Shown: piece by piece, positions 1 through 8,248 of the stretch
Layout: the number at the start of each line of letters is the position of its first letter
Position numbering within the stretch: position 1 is the stretch's first letter
NCBI GenBank assembly: GCA_021828105.1
Contig: JAKATG010000017.1
Span: 62,001-126,000, forward strand
Direction of reading: 5' to 3'
Length of the DNA stretch: 64,000 nucleotides
Origin: Taklimakanibacter sp021828105
GTDB lineage: Bacteria; Pseudomonadota; Alphaproteobacteria; Rhizobiales; Aestuariivirgaceae
Notes under the pieces: generated by a model
The model's input: the letters and a program-made list of their open reading frames with translations, nothing else
Told to the model about the DNA's origin: nothing
Databases searched by the model: none
Translations under genes and position numbers: made by a program

Positions 1-477
1 GACGGCCTCGTCGAGCGGCCCATGCGCTTCACGCTCGATGCGCTCCGCGCCATGCCGTCACGGACACAGATCACCCGGCATGATTGCGTGGAAGGCTGGA
101 GCTGCATCGCCAAATGGCAGGGCACGCCCTTGCAGCACATCCTCGATCAGGTGGGCGTCAAGCCTCATGCCCGCTATGTCGTCTTCCATTGTTTCGATGC
201 GATCGAGAGAAGCCTCAGCGGCGAAATTCTCTATTACGAGTCCATCGACCTCATCGATGCCCGCCACCCGCAGACGATCCTCGCCTATGTCATGAACGAC
301 AAGCCGTTGCCCGTCGCCAATGGGGCGCCCTTGCGGGTCCGGGTCGAACGCCAGCTCGGCTACAAGATGGCCAAATACATCCGCCGCATCGAGCTCGTGT
401 CCGACTTTGGCCAGATCGGAGAGGGCCACGGCAGCTATTGGGCCGATCGCGGCTATGAATGGTATGCCGGCATCTGA
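1..477 (+). CDS. Molybdopterin-dependent oxidoreductase (sulfite oxidase family), 5' truncated
   Basis: This is the C-terminal part of a gene whose start lies left of the window; the frame is open from base 1 to the stop at 477. The protein resembles sulfite-oxidase/MsrP-type enzymes that bind Mo-molybdopterin. The segment RHDCVEGWS matches the family motif in which the cysteine ligates molybdenum. Downstream GAPLRVRVERQLGYKMAKYI and the closing GYEWYAGI are typical of sulfite-oxidase-like oxidoreductases of rhizobia. The substrate cannot be told from this fragment. A signal peptide or membrane partner, if present, would lie outside the window. Confidence 0.85.
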   Translation, partial: DGLVERPMRFTLDALRAMPSRTQITRHDCVEGWSCIAKWQGTPLQHILDQVGVKPHARYVVFHCFDAIERSLSGEILYYESIDLIDARHPQTILAYVMNDKPLPVANGAPLRVRVERQLGYKMAKYIRRIELVSDFGQIGEGHGSYWADRGYEWYAGI

Positions 478-514
478 GCCGCGGAGATCACACCGGTTTT
501 CGCCAGAGAGTGAG

Positions 515-590
<76 letters not shown>

Positions 591-600
591 ACACTGGGTT

Positions 601-628
601 TTCGAACGGGCGGCTTCTCGCCCTCGAA
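601..628. terminator. Hairpin between tRNA-Ala and the TIGR02300-type gene
   Basis: Arms TTCGA..GGGCG (601-612) and CGCCC-TCGAA (619-628) pair around a 6-base loop, with a 2-base bulge. The hairpin lies downstream of the 745-1182 gene and upstream of the tRNA, both on the minus strand. It could end the protein-coding transcript, but no T run follows it, so a terminator role is only a guess. Confidence 0.35.
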
Positions 629-744
629 TTGGGATGCCGCGCAGGCTCGTCTCAGCCTTGCGAAGCGGGCGGAAACTAGTGCCGCCCTCGGCATTTAGCA
701 AGCAAAACTTGCCGCCCTCTGCGCTAAGCGGGGAGAGGCAAAAA

Positions 745-1182
745 TCAGACCTCTTCCTCGCCTTCCTTGCCGCCGCCGCCCGGGCCGCCGTCGAGATAGC
801 CCGAGACGTCGGAATTCTCTTCCTCGTCCTCGACCAGGAAAGTCGAATCCTCTTCCGATTCGGACGCTTCCTCCTCCTCGCCCAGATCGACATCGGCGAT
901 GGCGGCAGTCTCGTCCTCCTGATCGCCTCCCTCCTCGACCTCCTCGAGGCTGACAAGCTCGACATCGGACACCTCCTCGGCATCCGCGGGGGCGGGCTTG
1001 GGAGCCTCGCGCACCGGCTTGGCCACGGCGGCCTGCGGCACATCGCCCTTGGAGGGCAGCAAGGGGGCGGCAATGAAGCTCACCCCGCATTTCGGGCAAA
1101 TGATCGGCGACTTCAGCAGATCATAGAATTTCGACCCGCAGGACGGGCATGTACGCTTGGTTCCGAGTTCAGCCTTGACCAC
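745..1182 (-). CDS. FYDLN-acid (TIGR02300) family protein: zinc ribbon with acidic tail
   Basis: The protein has 145 residues, starting at a GTG (1182) preceded by AGAGGA. Upstream in-frame ATGs would run into the aroA leader and are not needed. The N-terminus VVKAELGTKRTCPSCGSKFY followed by CPKCG forms a four-cysteine zinc ribbon, and FYDL matches the FYDLN signature. The rest is very rich in Asp and Glu (for example EEEEASESEEDS). The family is conserved in Alphaproteobacteria, normally next to aroA, as here (divergent). Its function is not known. The acidic tail suggests contact with a basic partner, but that is inference. Confidence 0.9.
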   Translation of the reverse strand: MVKAELGTKRTCPSCGSKFYDLLKSPIICPKCGVSFIAAPLLPSKGDVPQAAVAKPVREAPKPAPADAEEVSDVELVSLEEVEEGGDQEDETAAIADVDLGEEEEASESEEDSTFLVEDEEENSDVSGYLDGGPGGGGKEGEEEV

Positions 1183-1281
1183 GGTTGATCCTCTTAAGGG
1201 GCTTGAAATTGCGGTGATTGCGGGCTCCATGCCATGCTCGGACCCGCTTGTCAAAAGCAAAGGTGACAGGCGAAAAACCCC

Positions 1282-2667
1282 ATGATAGGAGCCGACGCCA
1301 ACACCCCGACCCCCATAAAATTGGACTTTCCCGTGCACGGTTCAAGCCCCGCACCCCTCCGTTCCCGCAAGGCCCAGGCGCTCAAGGGCCTGATCCGCGT
1401 GCCGGGCGACAAATCGATCTCGCATCGCTCCTTGATGCTGGGCGCCATCGCCGTGGGCGAGACCCGGGCCCAGGGCCTCCTCGAAGGCGAGGACGTGGTC
1501 AATACGGCCAAGGCCATGCAGGCGCTGGGCGCCAAGGTTTCGCGCGACAAGGACGGTATCTGGCGCATCCAGGGGGTGGGCGTCTCCGGCCTCACGAGCC
1601 CCAAGGGCGATCTCGATTTCGGCAATTCCGGCACCGGCGTGCGCCTGGCGCTGGGCCTGATGGCCGCAACCCCCTTGACCGCCCGCTGCATCGGCGATGC
1701 CTCGCTGTCGAAGCGGCCCATGGGCCGCGTCACCGTGCCGCTCTCGCAGATCGGCGCCCGCTTCGAGACCGAGGAGGGCGGCCGCCTGCCGCTGACCCTC
1801 CATGGCGCACGCGATGCCGTGCCCATCACCTACCGGCTCCCGGTCGCCTCGGCCCAGGTCAAATCGGCGGTGCTGCTCGCCGGCCTCAATACGCCCGGCC
1901 GCACCACCGTCATCGAGCCCCAGGCCACGCGCAATCACACCGAGCGCATGCTGAAAGCCTTCGGCGCCGAAATCGCGGTCGAGCAGAAAGACGACGGCCG
2001 CCATATCCATGTCATGGGCCAGCGCGAGCTCAAGGCACAGGCGATCGACGTGCCGGGCGATCCGAGCTCGGCCGCCTTCCCTCTGGTCGCCGCCCTCATC
2101 ACCGAGGGCTCCGACATCACCATAGCCAATGTGATGCTGAACGAAACGCGCACCGGCCTCATCACCACGCTCATCGAGATGGGCGGCGATATCGAAATCG
2201 AGAACCGACGCCTTGCGGGCGGCGAGGAGGTGGGCGACCTGCATGTGCGCGCATCGAGGCTCAAGGGTATCAGCGTGCCGAAAGCGCGGGCGCCATCGAT
2301 GATCGATGAATATCCCGCACTTGCCGTGGCCGCATCCTTCGCCGACGGCATCACCCATATGGAAGGTCTCGATGAGTTGCGGGTGAAGGAAAGCGACCGC
2401 CTCGCGGCTGTCGAGGCGGGGCTGCAGGCGAATGGCGTCACCACGCGCTCAGGCCCTGACTGGCTCGCGGTCGAGGGCGGTTCGCCCAATGGCGGCGGCA
2501 CCGTCCCGACCCATCTCGATCACCGCATCGCCATGGCCTTCCTGGTGATGGGGCTGGCGGCGAGAGACGCGGTCAGCGTCGATGACAGCGCCATGATCGC
2601 CACCAGCTTCCCGAATTTCATCGCGCTGATGAACGGCATGGGCTGCCGCATCGAGCCCGTCGCATGA
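1282..2667 (+). CDS. aroA: 3-phosphoshikimate 1-carboxyvinyltransferase (EPSP synthase), class II
   Basis: This enzyme joins phosphoenolpyruvate to shikimate-3-phosphate in the shikimate pathway for aromatic amino acids; it is cytosolic. The 461-residue sequence carries the class II hallmarks GDKS (42-45), SAQVK, RNHTE and NETR, and aligns from memory along its whole length with the Agrobacterium CP4 enzyme. At the position of CP4 Ala100 (E. coli Gly96) it has Gly117 in NSGTG, the glyphosate-sensitive state in characterised enzymes. The stop overlaps the cmk start (ATGA). It is divergent from the TIGR02300-type gene, as usual in Rhizobiales. The N-terminal 30 residues are poorly conserved, so a later start cannot be excluded. 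Confidence 0.97.
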   Translation: MIGADANTPTPIKLDFPVHGSSPAPLRSRKAQALKGLIRVPGDKSISHRSLMLGAIAVGETRAQGLLEGEDVVNTAKAMQALGAKVSRDKDGIWRIQGVGVSGLTSPKGDLDFGNSGTGVRLALGLMAATPLTARCIGDASLSKRPMGRVTVPLSQIGARFETEEGGRLPLTLHGARDAVPITYRLPVASAQVKSAVLLAGLNTPGRTTVIEPQATRNHTERMLKAFGAEIAVEQKDDGRHIHVMGQRELKAQAIDVPGDPSSAAFPLVAALITEGSDITIANVMLNETRTGLITTLIEMGGDIEIENRRLAGGEEVGDLHVRASRLKGISVPKARAPSMIDEYPALAVAASFADGITHMEGLDELRVKESDRLAAVEAGLQANGVTTRSGPDWLAVEGGSPNGGGTVPTHLDHRIAMAFLVMGLAARDAVSVDDSAMIATSFPNFIALMNGMGCRIEPVA

Positions 2668-3287
2668 TCATCGCGGTCGATGGACCCGCGGCCGCCGGCA
2701 AGGGCACGCTGGCGCGCGCGCTCGCCCGGCATTACAACTATCATTTCCTCGATACCGGGTCGCTCTATCGCATGGTGGGGTTCGCCGTGCTGGTCCGGGG
2801 CCATGATCCACGCGATGAAGCGGCGGCGCTCAGGGCGGCACAGGCGCTCAAGCCCGACCTGATGCATGAGCCGGACCTGCGCAGTGAAAAGGTGGGCGAA
2901 GCCGCCTCGATCGTCGCCGCCAATCTGAAAGTGCGCGAGGCGCTCCTCGGCTTCCAGCGCGATTTCGCAAGTCGCGCCCCCGGCGCGGTGCTCGACGGGC
3001 GCGATATCGGCACCGTGGTCTGCCCGGACGCCGAAGCGAAGATCTTCGTCACCGCGAGCCCGGAGGTCAGGGCCCGGCGCCGCCATGCCGAGCTCGCCGA
3101 GAGGGGCGAGGTGGTGCCGTTCGAGACGGTACTCGCCGAGATCAAAGCGCGTGACGAGCGCGACCGCACCCGTGCCCATGCGCCGCTCGTGCCGGCGAAG
3201 GACGCTTATGTGCTCGAGACATCGGCCATGACGCGAGAAGACGCGCTCAGGGCGGCGATCGAGTTTGTGGACGGGAGAGGGAAGTAG
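2664..3287 (+). CDS. cmk: Cytidylate kinase
   Basis: Cmk phosphorylates CMP and dCMP with ATP in pyrimidine nucleotide salvage. The 207-residue protein opens with MIIAVDGPAAAGKGTLARAL, which holds the P-loop, followed by FLDTGSLYRMV for nucleotide binding and LDGRDIGTVVCPDA, all family signatures. It starts inside the aroA stop (ATGA overlap), so the two are translationally coupled. In many Alphaproteobacteria rpsA comes next; here two unrelated minus-strand genes follow after 17 bases. Confidence 0.97.
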   Translation: MIIAVDGPAAAGKGTLARALARHYNYHFLDTGSLYRMVGFAVLVRGHDPRDEAAALRAAQALKPDLMHEPDLRSEKVGEAASIVAANLKVREALLGFQRDFASRAPGAVLDGRDIGTVVCPDAEAKIFVTASPEVRARRRHAELAERGEVVPFETVLAEIKARDERDRTRAHAPLVPAKDAYVLETSAMTREDALRAAIEFVDGRGK

Positions 3288-3304
3288 TTCCCTCGCTCAG
3301 CGGA

Positions 3305-3676
3305 TCATTGCGCCGGATCCCCGTTCTGGAGCCTCGCATAGTCGTCCATCGCCCGGACGATGCCTTGCTTCAGCGCATCGATGCGGGCCCGATAGAGCTG
3401 GCGCAAACAGGCGAGATCGCCGCCGCATTGGGCGCGCTGTTGCAGGAAATTCTGCGCATCGTCCATGCGGGCACCATTCGAGCCCATCAGCATCGGCACC
3501 TTGCTGAAGGCGAACCACAGGCCGCCCATCTCGCTGTCGAGGGCGGAGAGATCGGGGGTCGCGCAAATGGCGCGCTCATCGGGCTTTGCCGCCTTGCTGC
3601 AATCGAAGCTCGCGGCCTCTACAGGCGAGACGAAGAGGATCAGAGCGCTGAGGAGAAGAAACAGATACCGGGTCAT
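3305..3676 (-). CDS. Exported small protein resembling LprI-type lysozyme-inhibitor domains
   Basis: The 123-residue protein has a Sec-type signal peptide (MTRYLFLLLSALILFVSPVEA). A cysteine-containing domain follows: FDCSKAAKPDERAICATPDL is typical of DUF1311/LprI-like domains, where paired cysteines and the spacing C..A..ER.IC recur. Two more cysteines (QCGGDLACLRQLY) probably form disulfides. Its start overlaps the stop of the preceding gene by ATGA. Homologues inhibit lysozyme in mycobacteria; whether this one does is unknown. Confidence 0.7.
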   Translation of the reverse strand: MTRYLFLLLSALILFVSPVEAASFDCSKAAKPDERAICATPDLSALDSEMGGLWFAFSKVPMLMGSNGARMDDAQNFLQQRAQCGGDLACLRQLYRARIDALKQGIVRAMDDYARLQNGDPAQ

Positions 3677-4212
3677 TTCGCCACATCACTCGTTTGAAAA
3701 CCGCACCATTGGCCGAGCTTGCGATAGGAAGCGGTGAAGCCTGCAAGCGATAGCGACGGCGTCGGCTTGCCGGCGAGCGTCACCGTGACCGCGCTGCCGG
3801 CGGCGAGGCCCTTCAATAGAGCGAGGCTCGTCGCCTTCACATTATTGATCATCGCTTCCTTGCCATCGCCCGAGACCTTTGCCTCGAGCTTCTTGTCGCC
3901 GAAATCGAAGCTCGCGGGCTGGTTCTCGCCCTTGGGCAAGCCGCCCGCCGCCGAGCCGACGACAATGGCCGGATAGCCATCGGGCGGCAGGACATCGCCG
4001 TTGCTGATCGCGAGCTTGAGCGTCCAGTCCTTGCCGGCGGCATCCTTAGCGGTGGTCCAGGCGCTGCAGGTCTTGCGCAGATCCTCGCCGGTATTGACCT
4101 CGTCGAGGCTCGCCGTCCAGTCCTTGGACGTCTCCTTCTGGGACGCGGCGTGAGCACTTGTTGCCAGCGCGGCGGAAAGGATCAGAGATGAAACAAGGCT
4201 TCGGAACGTCAT
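3673..4212 (-). CDS. Exported protein of unknown function
   Basis: The 179-residue protein begins with a clear signal peptide ending in ATSAHA, so it is predicted periplasmic. The mature part mixes short beta-rich stretches and contains two cysteines (RKTCSAW and GQWCGFQ) that could form one disulfide. I do not recognise the family. The gene overlaps the LprI-like gene by four bases (ATGA), so the two products probably act together in the envelope. An AGGAGG-like site lies just before the ATG. Confidence 0.7.
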   Translation of the reverse strand: MTFRSLVSSLILSAALATSAHAASQKETSKDWTASLDEVNTGEDLRKTCSAWTTAKDAAGKDWTLKLAISNGDVLPPDGYPAIVVGSAAGGLPKGENQPASFDFGDKKLEAKVSGDGKEAMINNVKATSLALLKGLAAGSAVTVTLAGKPTPSLSLAGFTASYRKLGQWCGFQTSDVAK

Positions 4213-4322
4213 GCGGGCCTCCTGTCGGCACTCTCATAGCAGAGGCCGCGCCGCCTGTCGCAGGGCTTGGCATGGGAAGGTTTATGCATGACTTTACCCT
4301 CCCCCTCATGCACAGTCGTTCC

Positions 4323-5561
4323 ATGGGAAGAAACGCCAAGACCGGCAAGACCGCCTATGTGGCCGGCACATTCGACACCAAGGCGCGCGAGCTGCTCTAT
4401 CTCAAGGATTGCCTCGAGCACCAGGGCATCCCGGTCACGACCGTCGATCTGTCGACCTCGGGCGGCACGGCCGCATCCGCGGCCGATATCGGCGCCCTCT
4501 CCGTCGCCACCTATCATCCGATGGCCGCGGCCGCCGTCTTCACCGGCGAGCGCGGCAGCGCGGTCGCCGCCATGGCGGAGGCCTTCACCTACTTCATCCG
4601 CGCGCGCGACGATGTCGGCGGCATCATCGCGGCCGGGGGCTCCGGCGCCACCGCGCTCGCGACACCCGCGATGCGCGCCTTGCCGGTCGGCACGCCCAAG
4701 GTCATGGTCTCGACCATCGCCAGCGGCGACGTCCGGCCGCATGTCGGCTCCTCCGACATCGCCATGATCTATCCGGTCACCGACATTGCGGGCCTCAACC
4801 GCATCTCGCGCCGGGTGCTGGCCAATGCCGCGGGCGCGCTTGCCGGCATGATGCGGGCCGAGCCGATCGCCGGCGAGGCCGAGAAGCCCGCCATCGGCCT
4901 CACCATGTTCGGCGTCACCACAGCCTGCGTGCAGCAGGTGACGAAGCTGCTCGAGGCCGATTATGACTGCGTCGTCTTCCATGCGACGGGAAGCGGCGGA
5001 CAATCCTTCGAGACGCTGGCGGCATCGGGCTTCTTCTCAGGCGTCATCGATGTCACCACCACCGAGATCGCCGACGAGATCGCGGGCGGCGTGCTCTCGG
5101 CGGGACCCTCCCGTCTCGATGCCTTCGCCCGCCATGACATTCCCTATGTCGGCTCGACGGGGGCGCTCGACATGGCGAATTTCTGGGGCATGGACACGGT
5201 GCCGGCCGGATTGCGGCAACGTCTGCTCCATGTCCACAATGCCAATGTCACGCTGATGCGCACCAGTGTCATGGAGAATGAGCGCATCGGCCGGTTCATC
5301 GCGGAAAAGCTCAACCGCATGAAAGGCGAGGTCCGCTTCCTCTTGCCGATGAAGGGCGTGTCGGCGCTCGACCAGACGGGCAAGCCTTTCTTCGACGAGG
5401 CCGCCGACCGGGCGCTGTTCACGACGATCGAGGAGAATTTCGCGGCCAGCCCCGGGCATCGGCTGGTCAAGCTGCCCCATCACATCAATGATCCCGACTT
5501 CGCCAAGGCCCTGGTCGAGGCCTTCCGCGAGATTGCCGAGAAGGAGAGCCTGCCCGCATGA
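4323..5561 (+). CDS. Tm-1-like ATP-binding domain protein (UPF0261)
   Basis: From this start the protein has 412 residues, close to the family norm of about 400. AYVAGTFDTKARELLYLKDC at the N-terminus is the family signature. Later conserved stretches include IIAAGGSGATALATPAMRAL, VMVSTIASGD and MFGVTTACVQ. The family corresponds to the N-terminal half of tomato Tm-1, which inhibits tobamovirus RNA replication. The native bacterial role is not established. The stop overlaps the next gene (ATGA), which encodes the other half of Tm-1. In-frame ATGs at 4272 and 4284 lie after a GGAAGG and could be alternative starts. Confidence 0.88.
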   Translation: MGRNAKTGKTAYVAGTFDTKARELLYLKDCLEHQGIPVTTVDLSTSGGTAASAADIGALSVATYHPMAAAAVFTGERGSAVAAMAEAFTYFIRARDDVGGIIAAGGSGATALATPAMRALPVGTPKVMVSTIASGDVRPHVGSSDIAMIYPVTDIAGLNRISRRVLANAAGALAGMMRAEPIAGEAEKPAIGLTMFGVTTACVQQVTKLLEADYDCVVFHATGSGGQSFETLAASGFFSGVIDVTTTEIADEIAGGVLSAGPSRLDAFARHDIPYVGSTGALDMANFWGMDTVPAGLRQRLLHVHNANVTLMRTSVMENERIGRFIAEKLNRMKGEVRFLLPMKGVSALDQTGKPFFDEAADRALFTTIEENFAASPGHRLVKLPHHINDPDFAKALVEAFREIAEKESLPA

Positions 5562-6397
5562 GACGCTTCACCCGAGAAGAGCTGCTCGCCCGCTTCGGCG
5601 ACATGATCCGCAAAGGCGAGCCGATCATCGGCGGCGGCGCCGGCACCGGTTTGTCCGCCAAATGCGAGGAGGCGGGCGGCATCGATCTCATCATCATCTA
5701 TAATTCCGGGCGCTACCGCATGGCGGGTCGCGGCTCGCTCGCCGGCATGATGGCCTATGGCAATGCCAATGACATCGTGCTCGACATGGCGCGCGAGGTG
5801 CTGCCGGTGGTCAAGAAGACGCCGGTGCTGGCGGGGGTCAACGGCACCGATCCCTTCTGCCTGTTCGACGATTTCCTCGACCGGCTTGCGGCGCTGGGCT
5901 TCGCCGGCATCCAGAATTTCCCGACCGTCGGCCTCTTCGACGGCAAGATGCGCGCCAATCTCGAGGAGACCGGCATGGGCTATGGGCTCGAGGTCGATCT
6001 CATCCGTCTCGCCCACGCCAAGAACATGCTGACGACGCCCTACGCCTTCACCGTCGATGAAGCCGCCGCGATGACGAAGGCCGGCGCCGACATCCTGGTC
6101 TGCCATATGGGGCTGACGACGGGGGGCGCCATCGGGGCCTCGACCGCCTTCACGCTCAAGGACAGCGCCAAGCTCATCAACGAGATGATCGCCGCGGCGC
6201 GGAAAGTGCGCGACGACATCATCGTGCTCTGCCATGGCGGGCCGATCGCCGAGCCCGAGGACGCGGAATTCATCCTCAAGCATTGTCCCCACTGCCACGG
6301 CTTCTACGGCGCCTCGTCGATGGAGCGCCTGCCGGCCGAGCGTGCGCTCATCGCGCAGACGCAGAAGTTCAAGGGGATCGGGAAAAGGGCGCTGTAA
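5558..6397 (+). CDS. Phosphoenolpyruvate hydrolase-like TIM-barrel protein
   Basis: The 279-residue protein starts RFTREELLARFGDMIRKGEP and continues with IIGGGAGTGLSAKCEEAGG and NSGRYRMAGRGSLAGMM, typical of the PEP hydrolase/IGPS-like TIM-barrel family. This is the C-terminal domain of plant Tm-1. HCPHCHGFYGASSMERLPAE near the end is also conserved. It is coupled to the UPF0261 gene by an ATGA overlap, so the products probably form one complex or consecutive steps. The reaction has not been defined for most members; PEP hydrolase is the annotation by homology, not shown here. Confidence 0.87.
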   Translation: MRRFTREELLARFGDMIRKGEPIIGGGAGTGLSAKCEEAGGIDLIIIYNSGRYRMAGRGSLAGMMAYGNANDIVLDMAREVLPVVKKTPVLAGVNGTDPFCLFDDFLDRLAALGFAGIQNFPTVGLFDGKMRANLEETGMGYGLEVDLIRLAHAKNMLTTPYAFTVDEAAAMTKAGADILVCHMGLTTGGAIGASTAFTLKDSAKLINEMIAAARKVRDDIIVLCHGGPIAEPEDAEFILKHCPHCHGFYGASSMERLPAERALIAQTQKFKGIGKRAL

Positions 6398-6489
6398 GGG
6401 AAACTTCACCATTCTCGGATCAAATCGGCGGTGCGACAGATCGCCGGCGCCATGCTGCGAGCGATCCGGCAATGAGGGACCCTCGCGCC

Positions 6490-6951
6490 ATGATTAATTT
6501 TTCCTTACCCGGCCTTGCAATCGCCGCGGCTCTCTTGTCCCTTGCCGGCCCCGCATTGGCCGCGAACGACGTCACCATCTATGCCGACCAGGCGAAGATC
6601 ATCCAGCTGACGGACCAGCCGGGCACGGTGGTGGTCGGCAACCCCTCTATCGCCGATGTCACGGTGCAGGGCGAGCGCGTGGTGCTGATGGGCCGTACTT
6701 ACGGCGTCACCAATGTCATCATCCTCGATCGCGAGGGCAAGCAGCTCGCCGCCCTCGACGTCACGGTCCAGATCACCGACAAGAACGCCGTCCATGTGTT
6801 CAAGGCCGGCGGGCGCATGAGCCTCGCCTGCGCGCCGATGTGCGAGCAGACCCTGCAAGTGGGCGACGAGCTGGTCCGCGTCTTCGATCCGCTGGCCAAG
6901 GAAATGCAGACCAAGAGCGACCTCGCTGCCGGCGGCGCGAAGGGCGACTGA
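6490..6951 (+). CDS. Pilus assembly protein N-terminal domain protein (CpaC/RcpA-like N domain only)
   Basis: The 153-residue exported protein has signal peptide INFSLPGLAIAAALLSLAGP..ALA. The mature part DQAKIIQLTDQPGTVVVGNP..ADVTVQGERVVLMGRTYG..NVIILD is the N0-like domain found at the start of Tad/Flp pilus secretins. The secretin barrel is absent, so it is not a full outer-membrane channel. Start 6490 is preferred because the signal peptide begins there and GAGGG lies upstream; ATG 6472 is possible. Two TadE-like genes follow on the same strand. Confidence 0.82.
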   Translation: MINFSLPGLAIAAALLSLAGPALAANDVTIYADQAKIIQLTDQPGTVVVGNPSIADVTVQGERVVLMGRTYGVTNVIILDREGKQLAALDVTVQITDKNAVHVFKAGGRMSLACAPMCEQTLQVGDELVRVFDPLAKEMQTKSDLAAGGAKGD

Positions 6952-6974
6952 CCGCCGCCGCGAAGGGCAATCAT

Positions 6975-7010
6975 TAAAATTTGAGTGAATATTTTCAATT
7001 CACCGCAATA
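6975..7010. promoter_or_regulatory. AT-rich segment with small dyad upstream of the TadE-like genes
   Basis: In an otherwise GC-rich window this short stretch is clearly AT-rich. It holds a 6-bp dyad GTGAAT (6985-6990) and ATTCAC (6998-7003) around ATTTTCA. It sits 25-50 bases before the 7032 gene, a plausible promoter or regulator site for the two TadE-like genes. I cannot assign exact -35 and -10 boxes. Confidence 0.35.
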
Positions 7011-7031
7011 GCGAGTTGCTAAGGCTGCCGC

Positions 7032-7598
7032 ATGACCGCGGGAAACGCAGCACACGCCAAGGGACGGCGCAAAATCACAGGCGCGCGACTGCTCATTGCC
7101 GCCTTCGCCCGTAAGCAGGATGGCGCGGCCGCCGTCGAATTCGCCCTCGTCGCCCTGCCGTTCTTCTGGCTGCTTCTGGTCATCTTCGAGACCGCCGCCG
7201 TGATCTTTACCGACATCGCGCTGCAGAACGGCCTCACCGAGACTGCCCGCCTCATCCGCACCGGCCAGGTCCAGACCCAGAATATCAGCGAGAGCAAGTT
7301 CAAGGAACTGCTGTGCAAGAATGTCGCCTCCTATATCAATTGTACCAATATTCGCGTCGACATCACCAAATCGGCGAGCCTGGCGGCGATTACCGGCCCT
7401 GACATGATGACCGTCCAGGACGCCACGGCGCAGTCCTTCCAGCCGGGCGGGCCGATGGAATGGGTGCTGGTGCAGGCGCGCTATGACTGGCAGCTCACCG
7501 TGCCGGGCATCAGCCAGCTCGCCAATATGGGCCCGAACAGCTCGGTGCGCCGCCTCGTCGCCGGCGCCATGTTCCGCAACGAGCCTTACGGCGGCTGA
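7032..7598 (+). CDS. TadE-like pseudopilin/pilus assembly protein
   Basis: The 188-residue protein has a short basic N-terminus, then QDGAAAVEFALVALPFFWLL, the TadE signature: a glutamate five residues after the glycine, within a hydrophobic helix that resembles a pseudopilin processing site. One transmembrane helix anchors it and the C-terminal domain faces the periplasm. Two cysteines (CKNVASYINC) may form a disulfide. The next TadE-like gene follows after six bases, so they are one operon. No Tad ATPase or secretin is visible in the window. Confidence 0.85.
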   Translation: MTAGNAAHAKGRRKITGARLLIAAFARKQDGAAAVEFALVALPFFWLLLVIFETAAVIFTDIALQNGLTETARLIRTGQVQTQNISESKFKELLCKNVASYINCTNIRVDITKSASLAAITGPDMMTVQDATAQSFQPGGPMEWVLVQARYDWQLTVPGISQLANMGPNSSVRRLVAGAMFRNEPYGG

Positions 7599-7604
7599 GG
7601 ACCC

Positions 7605-8165
7605 ATGCGACAGCTTCACGCCAAGATCCGCCGGTTCATCCGCGACCGCCAAGGGGTCGCCGCCATCGAGCTCGCTCTCATCGCGCCCGTCCTGCTCCTG
7701 CTCTATTTCGGCACCGTCGATCTCGGCAACTGGTACATGGCGCATCGCCGCCTGGTGGTGGCCGGCAGCACGGTCACCGATCTCACCACCCAGAGCAACG
7801 GGCAAGTGACGAAGGCCGAGATCGACGCCTTCTGGAACGGCATCGGCCGGATCATCGCGCCCTTGAAGCTTGCCGATGTCAAAATGACGATGCGCGATTT
7901 CCGCAAGAAGAACGGCGCCGTCCAGCAGCAATGGTCCTATTCCGCCAATGGCGGCAGCGCGTGCGGGGCCGCTCTTACGGCCGCCGACATGCAGGCGCTC
8001 GGCACCAACGAGATGACCGACGGCAATGACATACTGGTCGCGTCGGTCTGCACGACGATCGCCCCCATCGCGCTCCAGATGTTCGGCTTCACGTCGATCG
8101 ACATGAAATACCGGATCAGCATGCGCCCGCGCATCGGCAAGACGCTCGACTGCACCAATTGCTGA
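7605..8165 (+). CDS. TadE/TadG-like pilus assembly protein
   Basis: The 186-residue protein carries the same processing-site-like motif (RQGVAAIELALIAPVLLLLY), one N-terminal helix and a periplasmic domain with conserved DLGNWYMAHRRLV. The C-terminal part contains cysteines in SACGAAL, ASVCTTI and DCTNC. It is the last gene of a short unit with 7032-7598 and probably with the CpaC-N-like gene. The motor and secretin genes needed for a working Tad pilus would have to be elsewhere in the genome. Confidence 0.83.
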   Translation: MRQLHAKIRRFIRDRQGVAAIELALIAPVLLLLYFGTVDLGNWYMAHRRLVVAGSTVTDLTTQSNGQVTKAEIDAFWNGIGRIIAPLKLADVKMTMRDFRKKNGAVQQQWSYSANGGSACGAALTAADMQALGTNEMTDGNDILVASVCTTIAPIALQMFGFTSIDMKYRISMRPRIGKTLDCTNC

Positions 8166-8248
8166 GCCATTTCTTTATTCGCTTTACTGGGTTATAGAGC
8201 CCGGCATTCGGCGATTCCGGGCGGGTCTTCGGGGACCCGGTGAAATAA

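Noticed and set aside
1183..1338. Longer N-terminus for the TIGR02300-type protein
   Set aside because: The family begins with VKAELGTKR; the GTG at 1182 has a ribosome site, and the extension would overlap the aroA start region.
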